Shown here piece after piece: positions 1 through 11,537 of a stretch of 64,000 nucleotides of DNA. This stretch comes from Capronia americana (Eukaryota; Ascomycota; Eurotiomycetes; Chaetothyriales; Herpotrichiellaceae): assembly GCA_016110215.1 (NCBI GenBank), contig JADWQD010000008.1, forward strand, positions 682,001 to 746,000, in the 5' to 3' direction. The notes beneath the pieces are model-generated. The model did not search any database, was not told the origin of the DNA, and saw only the letters and a program-made list of their open reading frames with translations. Both the position numbers and the translations under genes were made by a program. Positions within the stretch are counted from its first letter, which is position 1, and every line of letters begins with the position of its first letter.

Positions 1-1443
1 AGTCTTCGATGCATACTCCGAGGACAATTTTGCCGGTGAGAGCCGGTCATAGGGTTCGAAGTGCTCGACCTTGGTGGTGAAAGGCATTGCGTGGGCAGGT
101 CGACGGAAACACAGCTACGATTCCAAACTGGTAGAGTTCTTCTCCTTCGAGTACACTGTCGCTGTGAGTTGCTGCTTCCTTGTTCTTCTCCTATCCCCAG
201 TCACCAAGCACCGGCTTTATACTTCGGGGGCCCCTTTTCATTTCGTCCGTGTCTCCAAACGAGAAGTGATGTCCCTTTGATACAGGCTTCCACAACTCGA
301 AAGATCCGCGCCGCTAAAACCGACACCACGGCTCGACAACCAGCGAGGAGCCACATGTAAACATCAGCTTCACGGGCGTAAACCCACAGTCAACAGGCTG
401 CCTATGTGGACCAGGCTCTCACGACATTTGCGGCATCTCGAACTTTGTAAGAGACCCGTGCGTCACGGACGCTGTCGTTGGTCGACCACTCCGACGGGTT
501 ACTCATAATTCCGACCTACGTAGCCATTGAATCTCCCACCCAGCGGTAACAGGAAGCACGGCGGAGCCTATATTTGCCCCGAGCCTCCGCTCACAGCGCA
601 ATGATGACTTATGTTAAGGATAAGAACATAATCACTTATCCAGTTTTTCGACTTTCGGTCCCATTCGCCAGGCCCAGCCTCATGAGAACTGGATTAGTGT
701 GCGTGGTGCACAAGATTGCCATACCAATCCCCCGATCGGTAGCGCATATCTCCCTGCCAGCGAGGAGGCTGAAAGCTTCGGTGAAGCATCATCCGCACAC
801 ACAGGTTGTCTAATTTGTAGTTTTTCTGGCGTCGCGCACGCCAAGTGAATGATGAGCCTCTCCAAAAGCAGAAACATGAATGTCTCAACCTGCAAATCTA
901 GACCTGGATGTTTCTAAAAGACGCTCTCGGAGGCATTTTCGAGGTCGGGGCAAGGTACATGCGGGGAGCATGCCACCATAGCGAGGCAAAGCCACGTGGG
1001 GTATTTCCGGACACACTGGCGGACATATTATCGAATACATTAGTTGGTCTGTGTACGACCGGCCCCTTGTCGCGCTTGATCACCAGGTTCTATTCCCCTC
1101 GGCTACATGCATTACGTCTTGTACATGACAGGGAAATTCATGTGGTGTCGGTTCGAAAGCTAGGGTGTATAGCCGGAGAACGCAGAATCGACTTAGTCGT
1201 CCGCAACGCACGGGTAGCCTTTGTCTTGTACTCTGATAGGTCAATAGTCCGATAGCCTGTTGTGATAGACATGTCTCTAGTCCCTGGAGGGAGGCCGGCC
1301 CGTTAGACAGTGCTGCAATCTATCACGGAGGCAGGAATGCACGTATCGACGTATTCTCACCCGCTCCTCCTTAGCGATCTGACCGGGTGAAGAAAGGGGG
1401 GCATTCTGGCCGAGCCAGGAATCCAATCCAATCCAATCCAAGA
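1..1443. other. Left-edge region without a supported gene
   Basis: Only short overlapping reading frames without recognisable domains lie here. The frame at 908-1255 (+) has no family signature and no splice partner I could find. A short perfect pentamer repeat (ATCCA x4) sits at 1421-1440, just beyond the stop codon of the neighbouring MFS gene. Confidence 0.5.
1421..1440. repeat. (ATCCA)4 microsatellite
   Basis: Four perfect copies of a five-base unit in the 3' flank of the MFS gene that ends at 1444. No function is implied. Confidence 0.85.
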
Positions 1444-3229
1444 TCACGAGAGAGCTTTGTCTTCCTGCCTGGTCCCCGCGGCTGGCCGACCATCATCAAC
1501 CTCAACTTCCAACTCATCCTCATCCCACCCATCCCTCTCATCCTTGGGAATCCTGACGAACGCGAGCGCAAGGATCATGGCCGCCCCCGCGATGCCCACA
1601 CCGAGGTACAACGCGTGTCTATACCCCTGGACGGGCTTCGTTCCACCACCGTCAGTGTATGCCTCGACCGTGGCCGCGAAACCCAGCCCCGTACTCAGGC
1701 CGTAGGAGGCGACCGTGCCGATGAGCGAGCCCGCGATGCCTTGGTGTTTGCGCTTGACGGCGTTGGAAGCGATGATCTGCGCGGCCGTGAAGATGAAGTC
1801 CGGTCCGAACGAGAGGATGATGGTCGAGGGGAAGCATTGGGCCCAGTAGGTCTGCGGCACGGGCTGGGTGGCGATGAGGACCATGGCCACCGCTGTGGCG
1901 AGCGCGCCCATTGCCATGATGTATCTGGATGGATGGGTTAGCTCCACAGGCGAAGAGTCGGGCTGAACGAACGGATGCGCCGGGGTGGGAAGGAGGAGTC
2001 CAACACAACACAGTCATGGGTTCATGGCTCTCACGGGATAAAGACAGGACAGGACAAGCTACTCACTCGGCGGAGATGTGTCTCACGATTTTGCCACTTA
2101 GAATGGCGGCCAGTGTCCCGAAGACGGTCAACGGTTGCCATGCTGCGCCGACCAACAACATGCTATAGCCGCGGACCTTGCTGTTCCACACGGTGACGTA
2201 CCATACGTGGATGCCGACGGCCATAAAGGTGAAGAATGTGGCAGTGATCATGGGCAGGAAAGACGGTGCCTTCCAGATCCCGAACGGGAGGATCGGTTGC
2301 TTGGCATATTTCGCTTCCCAGATCAAGAAGGCGATGATATGGAGCAACGAGACGATGAGGAGGATGTACTCGTAGGGCTTGTCCCATCCGACAGCGGGAG
2401 CTTGACTACGATCCAGTGAGAATTGGCCACAGAAAGGGACAAAGGATACATACTTCCAGACAAAATTAAACAATATCAAGCCAGCCGTCGCCAAATAGGC
2501 CCCAGGGTAGTCGAATGATCCGTGCTTGTCAAATGGCTCGCCCTCGGAGGGCACCACGAAGAAGAACAATGTGAAAACAGCTGCCCCGAGCATTGCCCTA
2601 ATATAGTCGGGTTAGAGATTGAAACTGAAGCAGTGCCTGCAACTGCACAGATGGAGGCTGGCTTACAGAAAGAAGAACAACCACTTCCATGGAACGAGTT
2701 GGACAAGCAGACCTGGGAGCACACACCCTCCCGATGCTCCCAATGGAGCCATCGCGCCGAAAAGAGAGACCGTGATATTTCGCATTCGGCCAGGCGGGAA
2801 GGTGATGGTTAACAGCGCGATCGCGTTGGGCACCATCATACCGCCGCCAATGCCGGTGAGGGCTCGCATCGTACAGAGGGCGATGAAGTTCCTCGTGAAC
2901 CCGGAGACGAGTGAGAATATCACCCACCAGATCCCCGCCAGGACAACCATATTCTTGTGTCCGAAGATCATCCCCAGGCGTCCGCCCATGAGCACGAAAG
3001 CCCCTTGGGTGAGCGGGTAGCTGGCCGCAATCCATGCTGAACTGTACTCGTTTGCCCCCAGATCCTTTCCGATTGCAAGCGCGCCGTTGATGCCCGCACC
3101 AAAGGGGATCATCTGGATGAACTGAGTGAGGACAATCGTGGTTGCAAGCAGCAAGCCCCGAGTACGGGTGAGTTGGGGCTTGTTCGCTCCATCGACAGCA
3201 ACGGCGTCCATGGATTCGAACTTGGCCAC
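1444..3229 (-). CDS. MFS transporter, DHA2-like drug/H+ antiporter family
   Basis: Four exons close in frame to a 508-residue protein: 2667-3229, 2454-2597, 2067-2405 and 1444-1924, with GT-AG introns of 69, 48 and 142 nt. It is a polytopic plasma-membrane permease. The first exon carries the N-terminal helices and a loop-2/3 signature of major-facilitator proteins (GGRLGMIFGHKN near residues 80-92), followed by an R-rich helix and a glycine-rich helix with G-G-G-M-M. The charged C-terminal tail after the last helix is cytosolic in such proteins. The overall pattern resembles the fungal Atr1/YOR378W-type DHA2 group, which exports drugs, borate or other small molecules; the substrate cannot be read from sequence. 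The start is the first ATG, 13-20 codons before a short charged tail leading into helix 1. Its neighbours are two regulators transcribed in the same direction. Confidence 0.9.
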
Positions 3230-3681
3230 GACACTCTCAGTATGAAAACCTCGTTTTATTGAAAAGGGTGCATATTGGCTGCTTTTCGTGCAAGGTACAT
3301 TTAGAGTGTACCTAACCTACCTATACGCGCTTGCCCCTGATTTCGTAATACAAGTCATGCGGGTCCCAATCCGTCAAGAGATCTTTGTCGCGATTATTGA
3401 GGCTCAAGATCTGAAGTGGCTTTTTGTCATGATTACTGATCTATAGTCGGAACCGATAACAAATGGAGCCTTGTTAGGGTAGAGTAACCGGTCATTGTGC
3501 TTGGCATTTGTGTTCATGATGCCTAACTGGGTAGCGGGTTACTGCAACCGAAGATTGAGCTTCTGGATTGTGGCGCCGGGGCACTTCCACGTCGACTTCG
3601 CACGGACACCGATGTTGGCCGAGAGGTCTGCACCTTGAGTGCTTGGCGGGAGAGCGATGTCTGTGCGACCGCTGATGTTGT
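3230..3681. other. Intergenic region, MFS promoter / bZIP 3' flank
   Basis: About 450 nt between the MFS start codon and the bZIP stop codon, both genes on the minus strand. It should contain the MFS promoter. I see no coding potential and no repeat. Confidence 0.5.
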
Positions 3682-4945
3682 TCATATGTCGTGGCTGATG
3701 TGCACAGCTGAATAAACAATTGCATTGTTGATGATGCGTTTCAGGAAGCCCATACCGTCTCCTAAACAAATCGACTCTTCACAGAGTTTCTTAATCAACT
3801 TCTCGGTATCAATGATCACGGTCTGGAATTTTTTCCCTGTGGAGGCCGCTCTCGGCGTGGGTGACTGGGGGCCCTTTGGTGAGAATAGTCGCAGTTCGAG
3901 TCTGTTGCCTATCAGCCTCGTGTTTCCTTTCGTGGCGAGATAGTTCTCGATCTCTTCGCTTCGAACCATTTCCGGCCAAATTCCTTCGCGTTCAAGGTCC
4001 TGGAGCACAGCGTTGGCTAGTTCGCGATGTTTTACGGTGCCGAATACTTGATTGACGCTGAGTTCCTTGGTCGACGGGACTGGGCCATACACTGTGGAAT
4101 GCATATTTTCGGTCATCTGGTCCAGCCCAATCTTAGTGAGGAAGCGAATCTGCCATCTGCTTGCATGACGGAGGCTGAAGTGATGCGATCGTGCGAGCCA
4201 TGATTGCGAATTCTCTTGTATGTCACCGGCGCCCTCCAAAGCTCGATAACTTCTCAGCATGCCGTGGCGAAGGAGTCTCCTCCAGAGCGAGGGTTCGGGA
4301 TAGGAAAACTCATCGATGGCAGAATAATCACCAGACAGCAGCGGATTCTGCGTAGGCATCGACATGATGCCCAGAGATGGCCGCCCGACATCTGTCAGCG
4401 TCATGCGTCGAAATCCAGCCGCCTTGCTGCTCTCTGCGGTTGGAAGGAGTTCGGCGAAAGCGGACTCGTAGGGGTTACGAGAGCTGGATTCCATCTGCTC
4501 AGGCGTTTGAACGACCGACTGCGTTGTTCCGCTTCCAGTTCTTCCCGATGTGTTTTCGCAGCTGGGATTCCGTGTCTGGTCCTCAGGCCAGCCTTTTACT
4601 TGATCGACTTCTGCCATGAGGCTCAGAAAAGTCTTCACGATTTCACAATAGGCTGGACCCAGGTCTCCGTGCGATATAGCAGCTTCGGTTCGAATAATGT
4701 GGTCGCCAAAGCCCAGGAATGCCTTTGCCATTTCCTCAACAATGGCCTCAAGCTTGACATTTCTGGCGTGAGTCTCGGCCAGCGTTTGGTCTTTGCGATG
4801 CCGATAGCGACGCTGTGCAGCCCTTCCTCTGGCTCTTCGCAGCTGTTTTACGAACAGATCAGTGTCCGCACACCCTTCGGAGTACATGACGTACATTGTC
4901 ATGTGGAGTGGATGTCTCATCCACTTTCAGTGGCCGTCCACGCAT
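3682..4945 (-). CDS. bZIP-type transcription factor with atypical basic region
   Basis: Two exons, 4895-4945 and 3682-4842, joined by a 52-nt intron (GTACGT...CAG), give 403 residues. The short first exon supplies the N-terminus (MRGRPLKVDE...), a common opening in fungal bZIP proteins, and places the basic region at residues 18-40 (LRRARGRAAQRRYRHRKD). This matches the Yap/AP-1-like fungal basic motif except that the normally invariant Asn is Gly23. The following zipper is poorly heptad-regular. The C-terminal 350 residues resemble the variable ligand/regulatory part of fungal bZIP proteins and have no named domain that I recognise. A nuclear DNA-binding regulator is the likely role; targets are unknown, though MFS genes flank it. 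An ATG further upstream in another frame was rejected because the splice makes a continuous basic region. Confidence 0.8.
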
Positions 4946-5414
4946 CACCGCAGTATACTTCAGAAGGTCAAGACAATCTCTGAGGCGAGGGATCCGGGGA
5001 CTGAAACAAGCGGGGCAATGACTGTCGCCAAGTTCAGGGCTCGACGAATCTTCGGAGAACGACCGCTGCAGGCCTCCTGCAGTTAACAATCCTGCAAATT
5101 AATGGGAGCTCCAATACCGGAGTCGAGCTGCTCGCTGAATTTCTGGCCGATATAATCTCCACTGTTGAAGTCGGTTAGAAACGGACCTGACGGACTGGAT
5201 ACACAAAAGTTATAGCAAAGTGAAGTTGTGCCTGCTTGTGAAGCTCATGTTGAGTCAGGTGCAGGATTTCGATTATAATAAGTGATCGAGCAGATGCTGG
5301 ATAGTATGGATTAGTGATCGAACCAGTAGCCCCGGCCACGAAATGCAGTAACCATAAACTAGGGTCCACACCATAACTCAAAGATAGACTCTATGCATTT
5401 CGGTAGCACCACGG
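4946..5414. other. Intergenic region, bZIP promoter
   Basis: About 470 nt between the bZIP start codon and the stop codon of the zinc-cluster gene. No gene is supported; it must hold the bZIP promoter and the 3' end of the next gene. Confidence 0.5.
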
Positions 5415-6705
5415 TCAAGCACAGGGATCGTTCTGTTTATAAGTGTGAGATGTAACGGCGTAAAGCATCATCCCAAACTCGTCAACAGACGACAGCCAGC
5501 GGTCGATCTTCGGCTGTAGCGCTGCCGTGTTTGCCTGAGGCTGTGGCCAGAGATCGCTGATCAATAATTCTCCATCAGCCGAGTGGCTCAGCTGCTGGTT
5601 ATAAGCCTGATTCCAGGACTGACGGGTCTGTGCATTCCATAGGGTCTTGCTTGCTGGAGCAGGAAGACCGGCTAGTTCGACAGCGACAAAGGACGGAGAC
5701 CCCTGAGAGAAATTGACCAGATTGTCGAAGAGCGAGGTGGCGAAAAGAGTTCTGCGTTTTGCAGATGCGGTAATCCACGATTCCCAGTCAGGCCTTGTAC
5801 CTTCGGTTTCTGCATAGCAGAGAGTTCCTTTGGCTGCTGCGTCTCCTGCTAAGTCCTGGAGTCTCATAACGACATCCTGATGAATACTGTGGGCGGACAG
5901 AGTGCTCGAGAAAAGCATAATAGCATAGAGGAGATAGGCCTGGAACGTTGCCAAAAGTTCTAGTTGACCGCACTGAGCACGCTGTCGACTCCGTCATTAG
6001 TCATGGCGTCACTTTAGGGCAGATCGTACCTCCCTTTTCAAATAGTTTATCCATCTCTTGTCCAATAACCTCTCGGACCATATCAGCGCTCCCCGCGGTC
6101 TGGGCTGTCCACATACGAGAAATATTCATACAGTTTTCCAAGGGCTGACATGCGGTCTCACCCTTGACCTGCGACCAGTGAATAAACGGAGGGCAGTCGC
6201 CGGTCACAAACATGCCAGGATAAGACTTGAAAATTCTTGCTGCGAATGACATAGTCGCCGGCTGAAAGGGTTTCGGTCTCTGGTCGATGGACGGTAGGAG
6301 GCTCTCAAGCCAACGGACACGGATTCGGTGGGCATCCACGGTACACATCAGCTGGACGCCGGAAAAGTCAAGTGTCTCGCTAGATTGAGTGGATGTGATG
6401 CGGGAGCTGGTGTCGGATCGGTTGTTGCGAGGCTCATTGGATGGTGAATTTGTTTGCGGGTCAATGGGTTTCGGGTCCAGATCGAGGCGGGCGCCGCGTA
6501 AAGCAGAGAAAGATGGGGCTGAAAAGTTGTCGTCTCCTTCAGCTCCATCCTCCTCGCTGGGAGGGTTGGGGCCGGTAGTGTAGACGCAGTTCCATTTGCG
6601 GTTCTCGCATCTTGTGCAGGATGGCCTCCGGAGGTCACACCGAAGCTTTGACTTGAAACAATTGTTGCAGGACTTCTTCCTGGGAATTTTCACCTTCGGA
6701 CTCAT
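5415..6705 (-). CDS. Zn2Cys6 fungal transcription factor
   Basis: Two exons (6013-6705 and 5415-5972) give 416 residues. An N-terminal zinc binuclear cluster is complete: Cys13, Cys16, Cys23, Cys30, Cys33, Cys40 (C-X2-C-X6-C-X6-C-X2-C-X6-C), followed by an acidic/serine-rich linker (residues 48-115). The C-terminal part, including a Q-L-E-L-L-A-T-F-Q-A-Y-L-L-Y-like helix, is typical of fungal regulators whose middle-homology region has been shortened. The only junction that keeps this helix in frame is a 40-nt intron (GTGACG...CTCAG, branch-like ACTAATGAC), unusually short for this window. The gene is divergent from the MFS exporter at 7633, a common arrangement for a pathway regulator and its transporter; that link is inference. 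Confidence 0.82.
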
Positions 6706-7632
6706 CGCAACGAGCTTCAGTCAACCAGATGGAAGGGAGACGTCCCAGGTGAGTCGACCGCTTCCTATGTCCCTGGATGACGTACAACGGCTTCTCGGCG
6801 TCAATGCCCGATCAAGACATATGTGACTACGGCGGCCGACACGAAGACAACCCTGAAGAAGTGATATCACTTGTCATCATATAATCCGGCAGCACAAGGT
6901 ACCTGCATAGTAGACAGTAGCTGATGATGTTGGAACTGTGGTTGACTTGGTCATCTCAGCCTCGTTGTCATCGCAAGGCTGATGAAAGAACTCTGACGCG
7001 TTGCGGAATTACCGGCAAAGTTGCCTCTTGCGTCCCTGGTCTTTGCCTCAGTTATCCCTCACCCATCCCTCGCCTATGCCTCGCTTTTCATTTTACCTGC
7101 GAACAATTCTTTGTTTCCTAACACTTATGTGCCTAATCTGACGCGCAACCTGGGGATGAGGTATGATGCACTCGGTGTCGAATTATTTGTGGACTTCATT
7201 GGCTGTTGAAGAGGCGCGTAGATCCTTGTGACTGCCCGCCCACCTAATAGTGGGAAACCATCGGCCTCGGCATGACAACCTCGGAGTACCGAAGCCCTCG
7301 AAGGCTTCTAGCGAACTGTGATCCGGAGAATCTTAAGAACCAGTCCGACCGATCGCACTGTCTGACCGAGGACACTATTGTACGGAGTACCTTTGATTCC
7401 AGATCCGTGCAGTCAAAGGACTTCATTTTGGCTGTTCTTCAAGGGCACTGGCTTGCTCGTCCGTCTCAACATTCACTCACACAGTGCACACCTCATGTAC
7501 CTAGGTAGGCTTAACAATCTTCAAGGCAAGAGTTTCTCCTGGTCTGACTGCCATCCCTTATGATGCACGAATCAAACAGCCCGAATACCAAACTCGGAGA
7601 TCCGATGGGCACTAAGAACAACTGTTGCTTCG
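6706..7632. promoter_or_regulatory. Shared divergent promoter region, Zn2Cys6 regulator / MFS exporter
   Basis: A 927-nt gap between two start codons pointing away from each other. No reading frame in it looks coding. By position it contains both promoters. I could not recognise a convincing CGG-type inverted or everted zinc-cluster operator by eye. Confidence 0.45.
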
Positions 7633-9165
7633 ATGGCACCAGGAGTATATATGTATGGCGCCGTCGCCACCAGCACTACAGAAACCGTCAAGATCCATCA
7701 AACTATGTCTGAATCACAGAATACAACCGGACCTAGCTCTCCGGAGCCTTACTCACTTTTCACAACGAACCAAAAGGCGTTGATTATTACCATTGTTTCA
7801 TTCGCAGCCACTCTTTCCGGCTTTGCATCCAACATCTACTTTCCTGCGCTTCCTCAGATCGCTAGAGATCTGTCGGTCTCTGCTGCCCTTGTCAACCTCA
7901 CGGTTACGTGCTACTTGATCTTCCAGGGCCTATCGCCTACTGTATGGGGGTCCATCTCCGACACCAAAGGCCGCCGCATTACATATTGCTGCACCCTCGC
8001 TATCTTCCTCGGAGCGTGCATAGGACTGGCAATGACGCGAGACTATGCACAGTTGCTTGTGCTTCGCTGCGTCCAGAGTACTGGAAGTGCCAGCACAATT
8101 GCTCTTGGAGCTGGTGTAATAGGGGACATCACAAAAAGGGAGGATAGGGGGTCGTACATGGGTTTCTTCCAGGGCGGCCTCCTCATGCCGGTTGCCATCG
8201 GCCCAGTTGTTGGTGGCGTGCTCGCGGACAAGCTCGGTTGGAGGTCTGTCTTCTGGTTCCTGACCATCTACGGCGGAGTCTGCTTCATCGTCATTGTGCT
8301 GATCCTGCCTGAGACCTTGAGATCCATGGTGGGAAATGGGTCGAAAGAGCCTGCACGTTATGCGAAGTCTCTTCTCACCGTCGGCCAGAAAAGGAGTAAT
8401 CCACGGAGGAATGCTTCACTAGAGAGGCAGGACGACAAACCGACGCCCCCCAAAGCAGTCGACCTTCTGGGACCAGGGAGGATCTTGTTCCATCTAAAGT
8501 CCTTCTGCGCCATCACATATGTGGCGATCCACTACACTGTATGGCAGATGGTGCTCACTGCCTTGCCTACCCTCGTCCAACACAAATATCGGCTGTCGGA
8601 AATTCAAATTGGGTTGATTTTCCTTGCCAATGGCGCTGGCTCGATGATTGGCACCCTCCTGACAGGCAAATTCCTCGACCACGATTACAAGAAGATCATG
8701 CGCGAATATGACGGCGATGAGCAGCGTATATCCATCGAGAAAGCTCGACTGAGAACCGTCTGGATTTGGAGTGCATTTGAATGTGCATCGGTGTTGGTAT
8801 TTGGATGGACGGTTGATAAAGGCATCCACATATCCGTGCCGATTATCAGTTTCTTTGTACTTGGCTGGGCTGCCGTTTCTCTTCAAAGCATTGTTTCGAC
8901 CTACCTTGTCGACATACACCATGACAAAAGCGCCTCGGCGATGGCATCCCTCAATCTTGTCAGATGCTTACTGGCTGCCGGGGGAACAGCTGTGGTAGAG
9001 CCTTTGCTCAAGAGCATTCACCCTGGTTGGACCTTCACCCTATTGACGGGAGCCATGTTACTAGTTGGAGCTCTTGTTCTTCTTCACCTCTTCCACGGGC
9101 ACAAGTGGAACCGCGCTGAAAAAGAAAGGCAGATGACTGATATGGAAAGCCAGCGCCACAAGTAG
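7633..9165 (+). CDS. MFS transporter, DHA1-like multidrug/polyamine exporter family
   Basis: A single uninterrupted exon encodes 510 residues with twelve predicted membrane segments split by a hydrophilic central loop (about residues 235-290, rich in K/R/P). The N-terminal half has the DHA1 pattern: F-A-S-N-I-Y-F-P-A-L-P-Q-I in helix 1, loop motif W-G-S-I-S-D-T-K-G-R-R, and in helix 5 the antiporter-like G-P-V-V-G-G. Fungal homologues of this shape include Qdr/Tpo-type exporters of drugs, polyamines or secondary metabolites. Translation could begin at residue 1 (7633) or at an internal Met near residue 25; the first 24 residues are hydrophilic, so either is possible. It diverges from a Zn2Cys6 regulator, suggesting regulated export, but the substrate is unknown. 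Confidence 0.88.
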   Translation: MAPGVYMYGAVATSTTETVKIHQTMSESQNTTGPSSPEPYSLFTTNQKALIITIVSFAATLSGFASNIYFPALPQIARDLSVSAALVNLTVTCYLIFQGLSPTVWGSISDTKGRRITYCCTLAIFLGACIGLAMTRDYAQLLVLRCVQSTGSASTIALGAGVIGDITKREDRGSYMGFFQGGLLMPVAIGPVVGGVLADKLGWRSVFWFLTIYGGVCFIVIVLILPETLRSMVGNGSKEPARYAKSLLTVGQKRSNPRRNASLERQDDKPTPPKAVDLLGPGRILFHLKSFCAITYVAIHYTVWQMVLTALPTLVQHKYRLSEIQIGLIFLANGAGSMIGTLLTGKFLDHDYKKIMREYDGDEQRISIEKARLRTVWIWSAFECASVLVFGWTVDKGIHISVPIISFFVLGWAAVSLQSIVSTYLVDIHHDKSASAMASLNLVRCLLAAGGTAVVEPLLKSIHPGWTFTLLTGAMLLVGALVLLHLFHGHKWNRAEKERQMTDMESQRHK

Positions 9166-9835
9166 GGAACACGATGCACTTACGTTGTCAATCCTAGCTG
9201 CACGAGGGGGGAACTATGGTCGGGACCCGGAAGTGCCCTGTGAATTGATACTTTGCATGTCGATAAATTACGGGAGAATTAATTCGTGTCAAGATATTGG
9301 GTGGTTGGACGGCATCCTGCTTCCTCCTTCCAGGATCCTGTTGCCACTGCTTGTTGACGCACACGTCCTCGGTGTGAAGATTCTGTTGAAAATCTGGCAG
9401 GAATGCAAAACCTTACATTCGAAGTAGCCTTTTGCTGGAAGCAGTGGTTCGCCGCGACGTAAAACTCGCTCTTGAGGGGGTTAGCTTCCCTCGACTTCAT
9501 GCTTCGTTAGAAACCGAAGGACCCCTGCGGAGCTCCGAAGAGCCCAGCTGGAGGGAACGACATTCGCACTTGGTCCAATTATCGGCCTTTGGTTGACTCA
9601 TTGTTGGAGGGCGTTGTGAGTGGAGCTCGCCAGCTTCACTCGGCGAGGCTCCGACACGAGGCTGAGGCACGAAAAGACCCACTTTCATTTTGGAGTCATT
9701 TTCCTCGATGGTTGGAGTCATTCTTGCGGCGAGGCTCAAGCTATTTCTTTCAGTGCTGATCTATCCTGTTGTTTCTTCACCTCGCCATCCCTATATCTCT
9801 GTTGCAGCGCGCAGGCGACTGCTCTAGACACAATT
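9166..9835. other. Intergenic region, tRNA-synthetase promoter
   Basis: About 670 nt between the MFS stop and the PheRS alpha start. The synthetase reading frame stays open back to 9620, but residues before the ATG at 9836 do not resemble the family, so they are treated as 5' UTR. Confidence 0.5.
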
Positions 9836-11460
9836 ATGGCTGAGGACTTAACCTCGCGGGTGCTTCAAGTCCTCAACCAATCTGACAGTCCAGTCCTCAC
9901 TTCCGACGCCTTTCCCAATGCTACCTTTGTCAGTGTCAAATCTGCTGTCGACAAACTGCGGTCACGAGAGTATGTCGAAGCCGAACAGATCGACCGGATA
10001 CAACTTGTTCTCACAAAAGAAGGCAAAGATATTGCTGAGAATGGAAGCAATGGCGCAAGAGTCTTTGAAGCTGTACGAAAGGCAATCGAGGGGCTGAAAA
10101 TCAAGGACCTCCCTGCCGCTGTTGGTGACGCCAATGTCGCCAAGTTTGGTCAGGGGGATGCTTTCAAGCTCAAGTGGGTCAGAAAGGAAGGTGATACCCT
10201 CAAGGCCGCAACAGACAAGATACAGGATGAGGTACAAGAACAGTTACAGAAGATTCAGTCAACGAAGACGTTGGACAACCCCAAGACACTTGCGGACTTC
10301 AGGAAGAGGAAGTATGTGGCGGAAGAGAAGCTTATCACCTTTAAGATCTCCAAGGGCCCCAAATTCTCGACCGAGTTCGTGAAGGAGGAAACAGATCTCA
10401 CAGCAGAGATGTTGGCTTCCGGTGCGTGGAAGACGGTGCAGCTGAAACCGTACAACTTCAAGGCCAAGGGCGCAATAACGCCGTCTGGTGCCCTACATCC
10501 TCTTAACAAAGTGCGGCAAGAGTTCCGGGAGATCTTCTTTGAGATGGGATTCGAAGAAATGCCCACGAATCGATATGTGGAAACCGGGTTCTGGAATTTC
10601 GACGCTCTCTTCGTCCCTCAACAACACCCGGCCCGCGACCTCCAAGACACCTTCTATATCTCAGATCCTGCCAAGGCCGATCCACCCCGCGCAGATCCAG
10701 AGCCAGCCGCTCCTGGTGAGAAGTCCACTCCAGCATCTTCGCATAAGCGAACAAAGTCCAAGGAGAAAACGTTAAATTACAAGCAGTACTGGGACGACGT
10801 ACGGGCAGTTCACCAGGATGGAAAATTCGGCTCCATAGGCTACAGATATCCCTGGGCGGAAGAGGAGTCACTACGACTGGTTCTCCGGACCCACACCACC
10901 GCCATTTCGACCTACATGCTTCACAAGCTGGCACTCAACCCTCGACCGGCAAGATACTTCTCCATCGACCGTGTCTTCAGAAATGAGACCGTCGATCAAA
11001 CACATTTGGCAGAGTTTCACCAAGTAGAGGGCGTCATCGCTGACTGGGGATTGACACTCGGCGGCCTGATAGGCTTCATGGAAGTCTTCTTCGGCAAGAT
11101 GGGCATCAGGAATTTGAGGTTCAAGCCGGCCTACAATCCGTACACCGAGCCTAGTATGGAAATATTCAGCTATCACGAAGGCCTGAAGAAGTGGGTGGAG
11201 ATTGGAAACAGCGGCATGTTCAGACCGGAGATGCTCGAGCCCATGGGCTTGCCCAAGGACATGCGGATTTACGGCTGGGGTCTGAGCTTGGAGAGGCCGA
11301 CCATGATCAAGTAAGTCACGCGCGCATGAAGTTTTTGTAAGTCCCGAAGCGGCTGACATTGAACAGGTACGGCGTTAACAACATCCGAGAACTGTTGGGC
11401 CACAAAGTCGACCTCAACTTCATCGAGACCAACCCCGCCGTCCGACTGCACAAAGACTAG
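9836..11460 (+). CDS. FRS2: Phenylalanyl-tRNA synthetase alpha subunit, cytosolic
   Basis: Charges tRNA-Phe with phenylalanine, working as an alpha2-beta2 enzyme in the cytosol. Two exons, 9836-11310 and 11367-11460, with a 56-nt intron (GTAAGT...ACAG), give 522 residues, close to the yeast protein. The N-terminal 150 residues form winged-helix-like DNA/tRNA-binding modules; the class II catalytic core follows. Motif 2 is visible as R-V-F-R-N-E-T-V-D-Q-T-H-L-A-E-F-H-Q, and motif 3 as G-W-G-L-S-L-E-R-P-T-M-I-K, with the intron inside the Lys codon that ends this stretch. A low-complexity insert near residues 285-310 (P/A/S/K rich) is common in fungal orthologues. The ATG at 9836 begins the conserved N-terminus (MAEDLTSRVLQ). 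Confidence 0.95.
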
Positions 11461-11521
11461 AAAAAGAGAGATGTCCCTAACAATTCATGAAAATCGTATG
11501 AAGTATGAGACCCGCCTCCCC

Positions 11522-11537
11522 GCCTGCCTGCCTGCCT
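11522..11537. repeat. (GCCT)4 microsatellite
   Basis: Four perfect tetramer copies just downstream of the PheRS alpha stop codon. Confidence 0.85.

Noticed and set aside
908..1255. Plus-strand frame of 115 codons near the left edge
   Set aside because: No domain, no splice partner, and residue composition does not look coding.
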